From contig NZ_JAKIHN010000001.1 in assembly GCF_021608185.1 (NCBI RefSeq), positions 496,001 through 560,000 of the forward strand: 64,000 bases of DNA, written 5' to 3'. Position numbers and translations under genes: made by a program. Below, one piece after another: positions 17,563-26,357 of the stretch; within the stretch, counting starts at the first letter, position 1; the number at the start of each line of letters is the position of its first letter. The notes under the pieces are model-generated. The model did not search any database, was not told the origin of the DNA, and was given only the letters and a program-made list of their open reading frames with translations. This stretch comes from Flavobacterium anseongense. GTDB lineage: Bacteria; Bacteroidota; Bacteroidia; Flavobacteriales; Flavobacteriaceae.

Positions 17563-17952
17563 TTACAAATTAGCCCGAATATCGAAAGCCAATTGTTCAA
17601 ACTCTTCTTTGGTTAATGACACTTTTCTTTGAAAACGCATATCATCCATATCGTGTAACGGAATCAAATGCACGTGAGTGTGTGGCACTTCTAATCCAAC
17701 AACTGCAAGACCTATTCGCTTGCATTTTACTGTTTTCTCAACAGCTTTGGCTACTTTTCTGGAAAAATTCATTAAGCCCAGATACAACTCTTCATCCATA
17801 TCAAAAATCTTGTCAATTTCTTGTTTCGGGATACAAAGCGTGTGACCTTTCGCATTTGGATTTACATCTAAAAAAGCCAAATAGTTTTCGTCCTCTGCTA
17901 TTTTATAACAAGGTATTTCTCCGTTTACTATTTTGGTGAATATTGAACTCAT
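17563..17952 (-). CDS. HIT family nucleotide hydrolase
   Basis: 129 residues. The histidine triad HTHVHLIP is at 91-98 and the N-terminal FTKIVNGEIPCYK block is typical. Members hydrolyse AMP-linked compounds such as adenosine phosphoramidates or dinucleoside polyphosphates. It follows greA by 43 bp, a spacing filled by an ACTGAAT heptad repeat, and is probably in the same transcript. Confidence 0.95.
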   Translation of the reverse strand: MSSIFTKIVNGEIPCYKIAEDENYLAFLDVNPNAKGHTLCIPKQEIDKIFDMDEELYLGLMNFSRKVAKAVEKTVKCKRIGLAVVGLEVPHTHVHLIPLHDMDDMRFQRKVSLTKEEFEQLAFDIRANL

Positions 17953-17960
17953 TCTTTTTT

Positions 17961-17995
17961 ACCGAACACTAAAAACTGATTACTGAATACTGAAT
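17961..17995. repeat. ACTGAAT heptad repeat
   Basis: Five 7-base units on the plus strand: ACCGAAC, ACTAAAA, ACTGATT, ACTGAAT, ACTGAAT. The array abuts the greA stop codon exactly and fills the greA-HIT gap. Confidence 0.8.
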
Positions 17996-18472
17996 TTAGT
18001 CTCTCGAAATCTCAAGAACTTCAAAGTTTAATTTCCCGTTTGGAACCGTAATTTCAGCAATTTGGCCAACCGATTTTCCTAATAATCCTTTACCAATTGG
18101 TGAGGTAACCGAAATTTTTCCTGATTTTAAATCGGCTTCGCTTTCGGCAACTAAAGTATATTTCAACTCCATTCCGTTCGCTTGGTTTTTGATTTTTACT
18201 TTAGATAAAACCAAAACTTTTGAAACATCAAGATGCGATTCGTCTATCAATCGAGCGTTGGAATGTACTTCTTCTAACTTGGCAATTCTCATTTCTAACA
18301 TTCCCTGCGCTTCTTTTGCAGCGTCATATTCTGCGTTTTCAGACAAGTCTCCTTTATCTCTTGCTTCTGCTATTGCTTGTGAAGCTTTAGGTCTTTCTAT
18401 ATTTTTTAATTGATCTAATTCTTCTCTTAATTTTTTTAATCCTTCTGCTGTGTAATATGATACTGTACTCAT
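17996..18472 (-). CDS. greA: Transcription elongation factor GreA
   Basis: 158 residues, usual length. The N-terminal coiled coil has the acidic tip region (ARDKGDLSENAEYDAAKEAQG) that reaches the RNA polymerase active site. The C-terminal FKBP-like domain includes SPIGKGLLGK. It rescues backtracked polymerase by stimulating transcript cleavage. Unusually, its leader has a terminator-like hairpin at the 5' end (see 18496-18521). Confidence 0.98.
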   Translation of the reverse strand: MSTVSYYTAEGLKKLREELDQLKNIERPKASQAIAEARDKGDLSENAEYDAAKEAQGMLEMRIAKLEEVHSNARLIDESHLDVSKVLVLSKVKIKNQANGMELKYTLVAESEADLKSGKISVTSPIGKGLLGKSVGQIAEITVPNGKLNFEVLEISRD

Positions 18473-18495
18473 GATTTCCCTCTTTTATATAAATA

Positions 18496-18521
18496 GAAAA
18501 AATCCCATCGCAACGGGATTT
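18496..18521 (-). terminator. Terminator-like hairpin in the greA leader
   Basis: On the minus strand AAATCCC-gttgcgat-GGGATTT is followed by a T run. It lies between the greA promoter and start codon, not after any gene. It could attenuate greA or release a very short RNA; a simple 5' stabilising hairpin is the alternative. Confidence 0.7.
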
Positions 18522-18528
18522 CATCTTG

Positions 18529-18557
18529 CAAAGATATTATTTTAAATTTATTTCAAA
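18529..18557 (-). promoter_or_regulatory. greA promoter (TTTG-N17-TATCTTTG)
   Basis: On the minus strand TTTG (18554-18557) and TATCTTTG (18529-18536) are 17 bp apart. Transcription should start near 18522-18525, just before the leader hairpin. Confidence 0.7.
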
Positions 18558-18635
18558 ATTGTTGGCGTTTTTTTAACGCTTGTCAAAGTTAATTAATTTA
18601 AATTTGTTACGCTATGTATTTCAAATAATTTTAAT

Positions 18636-19061
18636 ATGAAGAAGATTTTAGTTCTATTGATATTCTCCCTACTTATTATCGGTTGTGATGGTGGAACTGT
18701 CAATAATAACAATCCAAATATCCCAAATTATCAGGTGAATTTAATCCTCAATTTGAGTCTGCCTGCTTATAGCAATTTACAATTCGCGAGCAATCATATT
18801 GTAGATTATTCTCCGGGTTCGGGCGCAAGAGGAGTTGTAGTTTTTAATGCCGGCGGTTATTTTGTTGCTTATGATTTAGCCTGTCCGAATCAGCCTTACA
18901 ATACATGCTCATCACCTATGACTATTACAGGTATTGAAGCCAGATGTAGTTGCGACAATACGACTTATAATCTGTTTTCGGGACAATCTCCGGGACAACA
19001 ATATCCAATGAAACAATACCGCACAGAAGTCAACGGTGGTTATTTATATGTAACTAATTAA
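18636..19061 (+). CDS. Lipoprotein with degenerate Rieske-like fold
   Basis: 141 residues. A lipobox (LIIGC, C17) marks it as a lipoprotein. The C-terminal half follows the Rieske pattern, FVAYDLACPN then EARCSCDNTTYNLFSGQ and a final YRTEVNGGYLYV, but both cluster His ligands are replaced (CPH to CPN; CxCH to CSCD). It is therefore unlikely to hold a Rieske 2Fe-2S cluster, though four Cys remain nearby. The role is unknown. It is a single gene with its own terminator. Confidence 0.8.
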   Translation: MKKILVLLIFSLLIIGCDGGTVNNNNPNIPNYQVNLILNLSLPAYSNLQFASNHIVDYSPGSGARGVVVFNAGGYFVAYDLACPNQPYNTCSSPMTITGIEARCSCDNTTYNLFSGQSPGQQYPMKQYRTEVNGGYLYVTN

Positions 19062-19064
19062 AAC

Positions 19065-19093
19065 AAAAAGCCCCAATAATCGGGGCTTTTTTG
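19065..19093 (+). terminator. Terminator after the Rieske-like lipoprotein
   Basis: AAAAGCCCC-aataatc-GGGGCTTTT followed by T residues. The next ~210 bases, up to the first GGCAACC hairpin, are AT-rich and show no gene. Confidence 0.93.
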
Positions 19094-19306
19094 TTTTAAA
19101 ACTTTAGTGTAGAATTTAAAAATGCTTTTTTAGAAAAGTAAGGAAAGTAAATTTTAGTGGGTTAACTTATCAGTTTTATCTCAAAAATGTACATTAAAAG
19201 TGTATCTAAAGTATTTTTTTGTTCTTTAATTTTACAATATGATTTTTGATAGTTAGTACTAAAAAAATTAAAAATAGATAGTTATTAAAAAACAATAAAA
19301 TAAAAA

Positions 19307-19328
19307 GTTTACATCGGCAAAGGCAACC
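19307..19328 (+). repeat. GGCAACC unit, copy 1 (left arm lost)
   Basis: TCGGCAAAGGCAACC is kept but the left arm is degenerate (GTTTACA instead of GGTTGCC). Spacing to copy 2 is 672 bp, the length of the duplicated gene unit. Confidence 0.7.
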
Positions 19329-19360
19329 TCTAATTAATAATTAACAAAAAATATAATGAC

Positions 19361-19969
19361 ATGAAAAAAACAGTATTAATATTCATTGCAACGATGCTAC
19401 TCACAGCCTGTAGCAGCGACAGTAATCCCGAAGATGGTTTACCAAAAGAAACACAAACAGGAGCTAACACTTTTGGATGTTTGATAGATGGTAAATTATT
19501 ACTGCCAAGATCGGGAAATAATAACATAGTCGATCCATTGTCTGGAGCCACGTTATGGGGAGGTTACCCAAATGTGTTTGATTACTTTGAACTTGAAATA
19601 ATTGATTATAAAAGTGCTAAAAGAGGAAGTCTATTACTCCACATGCATGATGTCGTTAATATCGGAATAGGAGAATACACAATCAACGAATCAAACGGTA
19701 TGGATAATGTTGATGGTTTAAATCATACGTATCTTCATTGTGTAATATTTGATAAAAATACTAATTCTTATCAGCAATATGTTTCCTTCGAAAACTCAGG
19801 AACATTATCCATAAAAAGACTATCAATAAATGCGAGCAGTGGTAATATTGTTTCCGGAACTTTTAATTGTAGAGTACGAAACATTCAAAACCCTAGTGAT
19901 GAAATAGAAATAACCAATGGAAGATTTGATGTTAATAGCCATAACCTTTCACAAAAATATTTTCCATAA
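19361..19969 (+). CDS. Bacteroidota lipoprotein, tandem paralogue 1
   Basis: 202 residues. Signal peptide with lipobox LLTAC (C17) followed by SSDSNPEDG. The mature protein opens TGANTFGCLIDGKLLLP and is predicted to be all-beta with no catalytic motif. It is a tandem duplicate of the next gene: the first ~60 residues are almost identical while the rest diverge. I do not recognise a function. The upstream non-coding sequence is duplicated as well. Confidence 0.88.
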   Translation: MKKTVLIFIATMLLTACSSDSNPEDGLPKETQTGANTFGCLIDGKLLLPRSGNNNIVDPLSGATLWGGYPNVFDYFELEIIDYKSAKRGSLLLHMHDVVNIGIGEYTINESNGMDNVDGLNHTYLHCVIFDKNTNSYQQYVSFENSGTLSIKRLSINASSGNIVSGTFNCRVRNIQNPSDEIEITNGRFDVNSHNLSQKYFP

Positions 19970-19978
19970 ATAAAAAAG

Positions 19979-20000
19979 GGTTGCCTCGGCAAAGACAACC
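19979..20000 (+). repeat. GGCAACC hairpin, copy 2
   Basis: GGTTGCC and GACAACC flank TCGGCAAA, with one mismatch in the stem. It lies between the two lipoprotein genes, followed by a TAATTAATTATTAAC stretch like that after copy 1. Confidence 0.75.
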
Positions 20001-20032
20001 CCTAATTAATTATTAACAAAAAATAAAATGAC

Positions 20033-20644
20033 ATGAAAAAAACAGCATTAATATTCATTGCAACGATGCTACTCACAGCCTGCAGTAGCGACAGTAATCC
20101 TGAAGACGGTTTGCCAAAAGAAACACAAACCGGCGCAAACACTTTTGGGTGTTTGATAGATGGTAAACTATTTTTGCCAAGATCGGGGAATAATAGTATA
20201 GTTGATCCATTATCCGGAGCCATTTTGTCCAGAGGATTTCCAGAAGCTTCTTTTGATTATTATGAATTAGAAATAACAGATTATAAAAGTTCTCATCGTG
20301 CAAAATTTTTATTTCATATGCACAATGTACCAAATAATGGGACGGGTACTTTTGAAATAAACGAATCCAATGGTATGAGAGATGTTGATGGCTATGCGCA
20401 CAATTATATATACTGTGTTGTTTTTGATAAAAGTTCTGATACTTATCAAAAATATGTTTCTTATGAAAATTCAGGTTCTTTTACAATTACCACTTTAATC
20501 ATTGGCCCAGCAACCGGAAGTATAATATCTGGAACATTCAATTGTAAATTGAGAAATATTAACAACCCCAATGATGAAATAGAAATAACCAAAGGAAGAT
20601 TTGATGTAAATAGTCGCACAATAATGCAAACTTACTTTCCGTAA
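20033..20644 (+). CDS. Bacteroidota lipoprotein, tandem paralogue 2
   Basis: 203 residues, lipobox LLTAC. N-terminal ~60 residues match paralogue 1 nearly exactly; the middle (about 60-110) is much more different, and the end (EIEITKGRFDVNS) is conserved. This pattern fits duplication followed by change in an exposed part, or gene conversion of the 5' end. It starts 63 bp after paralogue 1 and is likely in one transcript with it. Confidence 0.88.
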   Translation: MKKTALIFIATMLLTACSSDSNPEDGLPKETQTGANTFGCLIDGKLFLPRSGNNSIVDPLSGAILSRGFPEASFDYYELEITDYKSSHRAKFLFHMHNVPNNGTGTFEINESNGMRDVDGYAHNYIYCVVFDKSSDTYQKYVSYENSGSFTITTLIIGPATGSIISGTFNCKLRNINNPNDEIEITKGRFDVNSRTIMQTYFP

Positions 20645-20652
20645 ATAAAAAA

Positions 20653-20674
20653 GGTTGCCTCGGCAAAGGCAACC
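20653..20674 (+). repeat. GGCAACC hairpin, copy 3
   Basis: GGTTGCC-tcggcaaa-GGCAACC, a perfect 7 bp stem, 674 bp after copy 2. There is an A run before it and no T run after it, so on the plus strand it is not a standard terminator. Confidence 0.8.
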
Positions 20675-20724
20675 CTGATGTAATGATCAATAATTAATTT
20701 ATTAACCAAAAAGCAATCAAAATT

Positions 20725-23700
20725 ATGAAAAAATTATTTTTTCTGGCTATGTTTATGCTTATTTCTTTAAGCATAAATGCCCAAAACGAAGAGGCGGCTC
20801 AACCAAAAGCTTTAGACTCTCTACTTACTAACATAGATAAGTCACTTGTAACCAGCGAAATTATCTATGAACGAACCCTTCAGTTAGCCGACCTTTACAA
20901 TTATAATTCCGAAGGTTATGCCAATACTGCCAATTTCGATTATTTCAGACAAAGCTTACTTGAAATGTACAGAGCCAGCAATGCAAAAAAGTTTATTTCG
21001 CTTGATGAACTGGACAGTAAGATAAGTAACTCAACTGACGATAACATTGTTTCAATTGGTATACTGAACACCCAATTCAATGTGTTAAATTACAATGAAG
21101 AAGAACCACTAAAAGGAGGTTTGTTACTTGATACTATTACCAAAAAGTTTGTTCAAATTCCGAATACAACGCCTTTTTACATGATGCACAACACGGTAAT
21201 TGCGCCGCTTAAGGATGCAATAGACGGAAAAGATATTACATACAAGTTCACAAATGAATTCTTTTTTAATAATGGTGACAAGACCATTAAAGGACTTACA
21301 GTAGATTTTGGTAATGGCACCAAAAAAGATATTATAGTGGGAGGTAATTTTAATGAACAAAACATTACCATACCATATGATAAAAGCGGGAGTCAGAAAT
21401 TAATCTTTACTATAGCTTATAGTGATGGTTCTAATATAGTTACAAATGCAGAAATTTATTTTAGAAATATCAATTTGAATTCGGCGGATTATGTAAGTTG
21501 CGCCAATAGCAGTAGTGATCAATTGCGACAAGATTATACAAATTTCCAGGCCGACATAGACTTTACAGGCTACCGGGAAGGCGACCCAAAAATAAAATCG
21601 AAAATTGATTATAGAATATATTACAGCAATGGCAATACTCAAAAACTGCTAAAGAAACCTATCATTATCATAGACGGTTTTGACCCAGGAGACACACGCA
21701 AAATAGAAGATTGCGATTGCGAACAAGATGCTGTGTGTGCCTCAAAACACAAAGATCAATTTGGCAATTTTGACCCCGAAAGTCACCGCTCCATAACTGA
21801 TATGATGGTTTATTATGATAATGATCATAATGCGACTTATTTACTTCCAAAATTAAGAACACTCGGTTATGACGTTATCATCGTGAACTTTCCAAACTAT
21901 TCCACAACTAATCTGAACAATGGTCAAGGCGTAGCTATAAATGGCGGAGCCTATTATATAGAGAGCAATGCTATGTCTGTAATAAAACTAATCAAAAATG
22001 TGAGAGACCAACTGGTTACTAATGGTAGCGATAAACAAATTGCTATTATAGCACCCAGTATGGCGGGGCAAATTTCCAGGTATGCATTATCTTATATGGA
22101 AAAGAAGTTTCAAGACACAAATGATAATGACTGGAAACACAATGTGTATTTATGGGTAAGCGTAGATAGTCCGCATTTAGGGGCTAATATTCCTTTAGGC
22201 GACCAGGCCTTACTAAGTTTGGCAAAAAGCAGTAGTGCTGCTGCAAATGACTTCTATAGAAAACAATTATCATCCCCGGCGGCACAGCAACAGTTAATAG
22301 AGTTTCATAGAGATAAAACTATCCCAAATTTTTTATATCCTCAATTTTCAAGCAACCCTTTTACTACAACCCATAATATAGCAGAACCCGAAATGTTAAA
22401 TGGTCAAACCACATCATTTGGAATGAGTGCGAACAACGGCAATATCATGTTTCAGGAACACTACAACAGACAAAACAGTAATGGTATTACAGGATCAAGT
22501 GGTTGGCCACAGAACTTGCGTAAAATAGCCGTTGTAAATGGCTCGCTAACAGGATCGAAAGAAACTCAAGCTATTAATGGCGACCCATTACCAACCTTTG
22601 CCAATGCCGGCGAAAAAGTATTAAACATTAGAGGATTTCAAAGAATTCATATTAATTTACCCATTGGCTCAGTAACTTGGTATATCCATATTGCTTCACT
22701 TGAAAGTCAGTTTATGCCAAAAACAGGAGAGACAAAAAGAATCTGCAGATTTAAAAAGGCCTTTAATGATAAAACTACAATTGCTACTAACTTAAATGAA
22801 AGAGGTGTTATGGACAATGTCCCCGGCGGTTTTTTTGATGCACAACAACAAATTGCGGGACCAACCTTAACACAAAATGTAGTGCCTGGAACTTATCCTT
22901 TGAATAGTTTTAACGATTTTGGTATAGCGAATTTTATATTTAGTTTGAGCCAATCATTGGGTGGCAGCAGATGGTTTTTACATGAGTTCAACCCAATCCA
23001 TTCCTTCATCCCCACATTTTCAGCTATTGCTCATCTGGAACCAGACCAAAACTGGAACAATCCGTTAGATGATAATTTAGCATGTCCAACAAATAGAAAA
23101 ACCCCTTTTGACAGTTATTTTGGTGGTTCAAAAAATACACAACACACATCTTTTACAAAAGAATGCGTTGATTGGTTATTAGAAGAATTAGCAGGTCATC
23201 CGCAATTACCAAATTATCCGTTAGATAGAGTCGTGTTAGATGGTCCGGATATTATTTGCTCATATGATACAGACACTGTTTATAATTTTGATGACATATG
23301 CAAGTTACCGGGACAGGTAGAGAATTGGCAAATTAGTGACAATCTGCAAATCACAAATCAAAGCGGAACTTCTGTAACTATTAGAGCAATTAATGGAGTT
23401 CAAGGAACAGTAACTGCTGTATTTAATAATGGTAAAACAATAAGCAAACATATTTGGATTAACAAGCCATATATCCACAACAACAATAATAATCCAAATC
23501 CGGCAGAATTTGAATATAACGTTGACCCATATTTAACAGACAATGAACCTATGACATTATGTCTAGGAGGTGATACATATGAAAACAAAAAAACAATTTT
23601 AGTAAGCGGTCTCGATTCAAGTTCACAATGGGAAATTGTAAAATTAACCCAAAATTTCAGTTATATTAGAAATGAAAATGTAATTTATCTAAACCCATAT

Positions 23701-24075
23701 AATTTAGGTCAAATTTCATTTAAAGTTAGGGTTACTAACAGCTGCGGGGTTTCAAATTGGGGATATTATACTATGACAGTTTTAGATTGTAATGATAATA
23801 GTTACATGAGAACATCTCAAACAAATATCTATACTGTATATCCAAATCCATCAAATAATCTAGTTTATGTTGATTTAATAAACCAAAACAATAAACCAGA
23901 AACAGGAACAATTATTTCCGGTCAATTATATGATTTAATGGGATATTTTAAATCAAATGTTGAAATTATAGATAATAAAGCAACTTTTTCAGTTCAAAAT
24001 TTAAGCAAAGGCATATATGCTTTAAAAATATTTATAAATGGCCAAATGGAAAGTCATTTGATAGCTGTTGAATAA
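20725..24075 (+). CDS. Large T9SS-secreted alpha/beta-hydrolase-like protein
   Basis: 1116 residues. Signal peptide (about 1-20, ending LSINAQ); beta-rich region to ~310; then a lipase/esterase-like block starting KKPIIIIDGFDPGD. The putative nucleophile elbow is IAPSMAGQ (S445), where both glycines of the usual GxSxG are Ala. DSPHLGANIPLG follows. An Ig-like region and a type A T9SS sorting domain (YTVYPNPSNN, GIYALKIFINGQ) close it. Expected at the cell surface or released. Esterase activity is inference; the altered elbow could lower or abolish it. Confidence 0.88.
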   Translation: MKKLFFLAMFMLISLSINAQNEEAAQPKALDSLLTNIDKSLVTSEIIYERTLQLADLYNYNSEGYANTANFDYFRQSLLEMYRASNAKKFISLDELDSKISNSTDDNIVSIGILNTQFNVLNYNEEEPLKGGLLLDTITKKFVQIPNTTPFYMMHNTVIAPLKDAIDGKDITYKFTNEFFFNNGDKTIKGLTVDFGNGTKKDIIVGGNFNEQNITIPYDKSGSQKLIFTIAYSDGSNIVTNAEIYFRNINLNSADYVSCANSSSDQLRQDYTNFQADIDFTGYREGDPKIKSKIDYRIYYSNGNTQKLLKKPIIIIDGFDPGDTRKIEDCDCEQDAVCASKHKDQFGNFDPESHRSITDMMVYYDNDHNATYLLPKLRTLGYDVIIVNFPNYSTTNLNNGQGVAINGGAYYIESNAMSVIKLIKNVRDQLVTNGSDKQIAIIAPSMAGQISRYALSYMEKKFQDTNDNDWKHNVYLWVSVDSPHLGANIPLGDQALLSLAKSSSAAANDFYRKQLSSPAAQQQLIEFHRDKTIPNFLYPQFSSNPFTTTHNIAEPEMLNGQTTSFGMSANNGNIMFQEHYNRQNSNGITGSSGWPQNLRKIAVVNGSLTGSKETQAINGDPLPTFANAGEKVLNIRGFQRIHINLPIGSVTWYIHIASLESQFMPKTGETKRICRFKKAFNDKTTIATNLNERGVMDNVPGGFFDAQQQIAGPTLTQNVVPGTYPLNSFNDFGIANFIFSLSQSLGGSRWFLHEFNPIHSFIPTFSAIAHLEPDQNWNNPLDDNLACPTNRKTPFDSYFGGSKNTQHTSFTKECVDWLLEELAGHPQLPNYPLDRVVLDGPDIICSYDTDTVYNFDDICKLPGQVENWQISDNLQITNQSGTSVTIRAINGVQGTVTAVFNNGKTISKHIWINKPYIHNNNNNPNPAEFEYNVDPYLTDNEPMTLCLGGDTYENKKTILVSGLDSSSQWEIVKLTQNFSYIRNENVIYLNPYNLGQISFKVRVTNSCGVSNWGYYTMTVLDCNDNSYMRTSQTNIYTVYPNPSNNLVYVDLINQNNKPETGTIISGQLYDLMGYFKSNVEIIDNKATFSVQNLSKGIYALKIFINGQMESHLIAVE

Positions 24076-24096
24076 CTTTATATAAATCTAAAAACT

Positions 24097-24135
24097 AAAA
24101 TCACAACTACCTAATATTTCGGTAGTTGTGATTTT
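24097..24135. terminator. Bidirectional terminator
   Basis: TCACAACTACC-taatatttc-GGTAGTTGTGA with A and T runs, between the hydrolase-like gene and the convergent receptor gene; it touches the receptor stop. Confidence 0.92.
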
Positions 24136-26357
24136 TAAAACTTCACCGTTAATCCAGCCAAGAAGTTAATCCCCGCCTGCGGATAATATCCTGCACCTTC
24201 TATAGTTGTTGTAACTCCGGGCGTTGAAAAATCATCGTCATACGTATAGAAATAACCATTCGATTCATATTTGTAATCAAAGATATTGTTTATTAATCCT
24301 GAAAAGAGAATCGATTTTATTCCTTTATTGATATTCCACAAATAAGTTATATTCAAATCGTGAACATTGTAAGCTTTCAAAATTGATGCTTGTGAATCGA
24401 TATTTCCCATGAACTGTTTTCCGACAAACTTATTCAGCAAAGTAAGATTCAGATTTTTGATTGGCGAATAGGTTGTGGCATTTCCAAAAACAATATCCGG
24501 TGAAAATGCAATGTTTGTGTTTCCTAAATTCTGCAGAACGCCATCACGCTGAAAATAGAAATCTTTATTCTTATTCTGGCTCAAGGTAATATTAGGCTGA
24601 AAAGTTAGTTTGCTTATTGCTTTGATTACCGATTCTATTTCGATTCCATAACGATAACTGTGACCGCTATTTGTGAAAATTGGCGCGCCAACATCATTTA
24701 ACGCTCCGGTTAAAACCAACTGATTTTTGTACTGCATATAAAACGCATTAGTGTTTACAGTTACTTTTTCCGAATTGTATTTCCATCCCAATTCATAATC
24801 GTACAAACGTTCAGGTTTGATGCTGCCGTTTTCGTAATCATCACGACGTGGCTCTTTATTTGCAATTCCGGCGTAAACATAAATCGCATTATTGGTATTC
24901 AATTGGTAATTCGCACCCACTTTTGGATTAAAAAATCGGAAGGTATCATCTACATATCCAAAGACTTCACTAGTAGCTTTGTAGAATACCATTCGGTATT
25001 GCAAATCGGCAAAGAAATTTATCTTTCCGAATGTTTGCGAGAATTTGGTATAAAAATTTATATCATCTTTATTTCCATAATTATCATAATAAAGATTCGA
25101 TTCCGGAACATAAAACTGTGTCCATTTTACTTTCCCGTAATGCAATCCTAAATAACGATTGACTGCGCCACCAAATAAAATATCGGTTTTATTATTCTTA
25201 TAATTCAATGAAAATGTAGTTCCGAAAAAGTCATTATCCAACCATTTTTGTCTTACTAAATCAGCAGCCGAGTTACCTTCGAAATTCGGCAAATTATAAT
25301 CCGTTAAATCTGCATCTTCTCTGTATTGCTCGTAATATCCTTTTCCTAAAGTGTAATGAAGCGCTACATTTGACGTCCATTTTTGAGACCATTTTTCAGA
25401 CCAGTGCAACTGAAAATGATGTTGCCAATAGTTATCGGTTTCGTTGTCATAGAATTTTGTATTTCCATTTTCATCGGTATACATTCCAGCCGTATTGAAA
25501 GTTCTGTCATGCTCTAATAAATAAGGATCTTCAAGTCCATTCCATGCCTGATAAGTTTTTTCTTTTCCGCCAAAAGCGATAAACTTAAGTGAGGTAGATT
25601 TTGCTACATAATTCACATCAAAAAAATAACCAAACATATTTGTTGAAGCTCTGTCGATATAACCATCGGAAGCAATTTGCGAAATCCTTCCGTTAATTTC
25701 GAAGTTATCGTGCAAACCGGTACCGAAAACTAAGGTGTGTTTTCTAGTTCCGAAACTTCCTCCGGAATTAGAGATTTCGGCATATGCCTTATCCTGAAAT
25801 GACTTCGTCTGCATGTTTAAACTAGCTCCAAAAGCTCCGGCACCATTAGTCGATGTTCCAACACCACGCTGCAATTGAACACTTTCTAATGAACTGGCAA
25901 AATCTGGCAGGTCAACAAAAAAAGTTCCCTGACTTTCACTGTCGTTAAATGGAATTCCGTTCAGCGTTACATTAATTCTTGAACCATCGGCACCACGAAC
26001 ACGCATATAAGTGTAGCCAACACCATTTCCTGCATCAGTTGTTGTGAGAACCGATGGTAAATAGTTTAATAAAATTGGGATGTCCTGCCCTAGATTTCGC
26101 GGCGTGATTTCTTCTTTGGTAACATTTGTAAATGTAACCGGATTTTTTTTGTTGGCCCGAACTCCGGAAACCAAAACTTCATCAAGTTGGTTGACTTTGG
26201 TGGTGTCTTGTACTTTTTGCTGCGCAAAAGAGAAAAAAGAAAATAGAGAGAAAAAAATAGAAACTGCTACTTTCTTCTTCGTACTTCGTACTTCGTACCT
26301 CGCACCTTGTTTGACCCGAGCCGTAGGCGAACTGATCGTAGATAATAAATTTTCCAT
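24135..26357 (-). CDS. TonB-dependent outer-membrane receptor, TPP-riboswitch controlled
   Basis: 740 residues. The plug begins after the signal peptide (DEVLVSGVRANKKNP, TonB-box-like, then RVRGADGSRINVTLNGIP) and the barrel ends in a terminal Phe (GLTVKF), as outer-membrane barrels do. No carboxypeptidase-like N-terminal domain. A TPP riboswitch upstream on the same strand points to uptake of thiamin or a precursor. The signal peptide core (KKKVAVSIFFSLFSFFSFAQ) is preceded by 26 extra residues encoded by repeat sequence; the only usable ATG is at 26357, in a hairpin. Confidence 0.93.
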   Translation of the reverse strand: MENLLSTISSPTARVKQGARYEVRSTKKKVAVSIFFSLFSFFSFAQQKVQDTTKVNQLDEVLVSGVRANKKNPVTFTNVTKEEITPRNLGQDIPILLNYLPSVLTTTDAGNGVGYTYMRVRGADGSRINVTLNGIPFNDSESQGTFFVDLPDFASSLESVQLQRGVGTSTNGAGAFGASLNMQTKSFQDKAYAEISNSGGSFGTRKHTLVFGTGLHDNFEINGRISQIASDGYIDRASTNMFGYFFDVNYVAKSTSLKFIAFGGKEKTYQAWNGLEDPYLLEHDRTFNTAGMYTDENGNTKFYDNETDNYWQHHFQLHWSEKWSQKWTSNVALHYTLGKGYYEQYREDADLTDYNLPNFEGNSAADLVRQKWLDNDFFGTTFSLNYKNNKTDILFGGAVNRYLGLHYGKVKWTQFYVPESNLYYDNYGNKDDINFYTKFSQTFGKINFFADLQYRMVFYKATSEVFGYVDDTFRFFNPKVGANYQLNTNNAIYVYAGIANKEPRRDDYENGSIKPERLYDYELGWKYNSEKVTVNTNAFYMQYKNQLVLTGALNDVGAPIFTNSGHSYRYGIEIESVIKAISKLTFQPNITLSQNKNKDFYFQRDGVLQNLGNTNIAFSPDIVFGNATTYSPIKNLNLTLLNKFVGKQFMGNIDSQASILKAYNVHDLNITYLWNINKGIKSILFSGLINNIFDYKYESNGYFYTYDDDFSTPGVTTTIEGAGYYPQAGINFLAGLTVKF
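26281..26308. repeat. GTACTTC heptad repeat inside a coding region
   Basis: Units GTACTTC, GTACTTC, GTACCTC and GCACCTT in tandem. On the minus strand they encode the RYEVRST part of the receptor N-terminus. The same unit, reverse-complemented, is found after ahcY at 32416. Confidence 0.8.
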
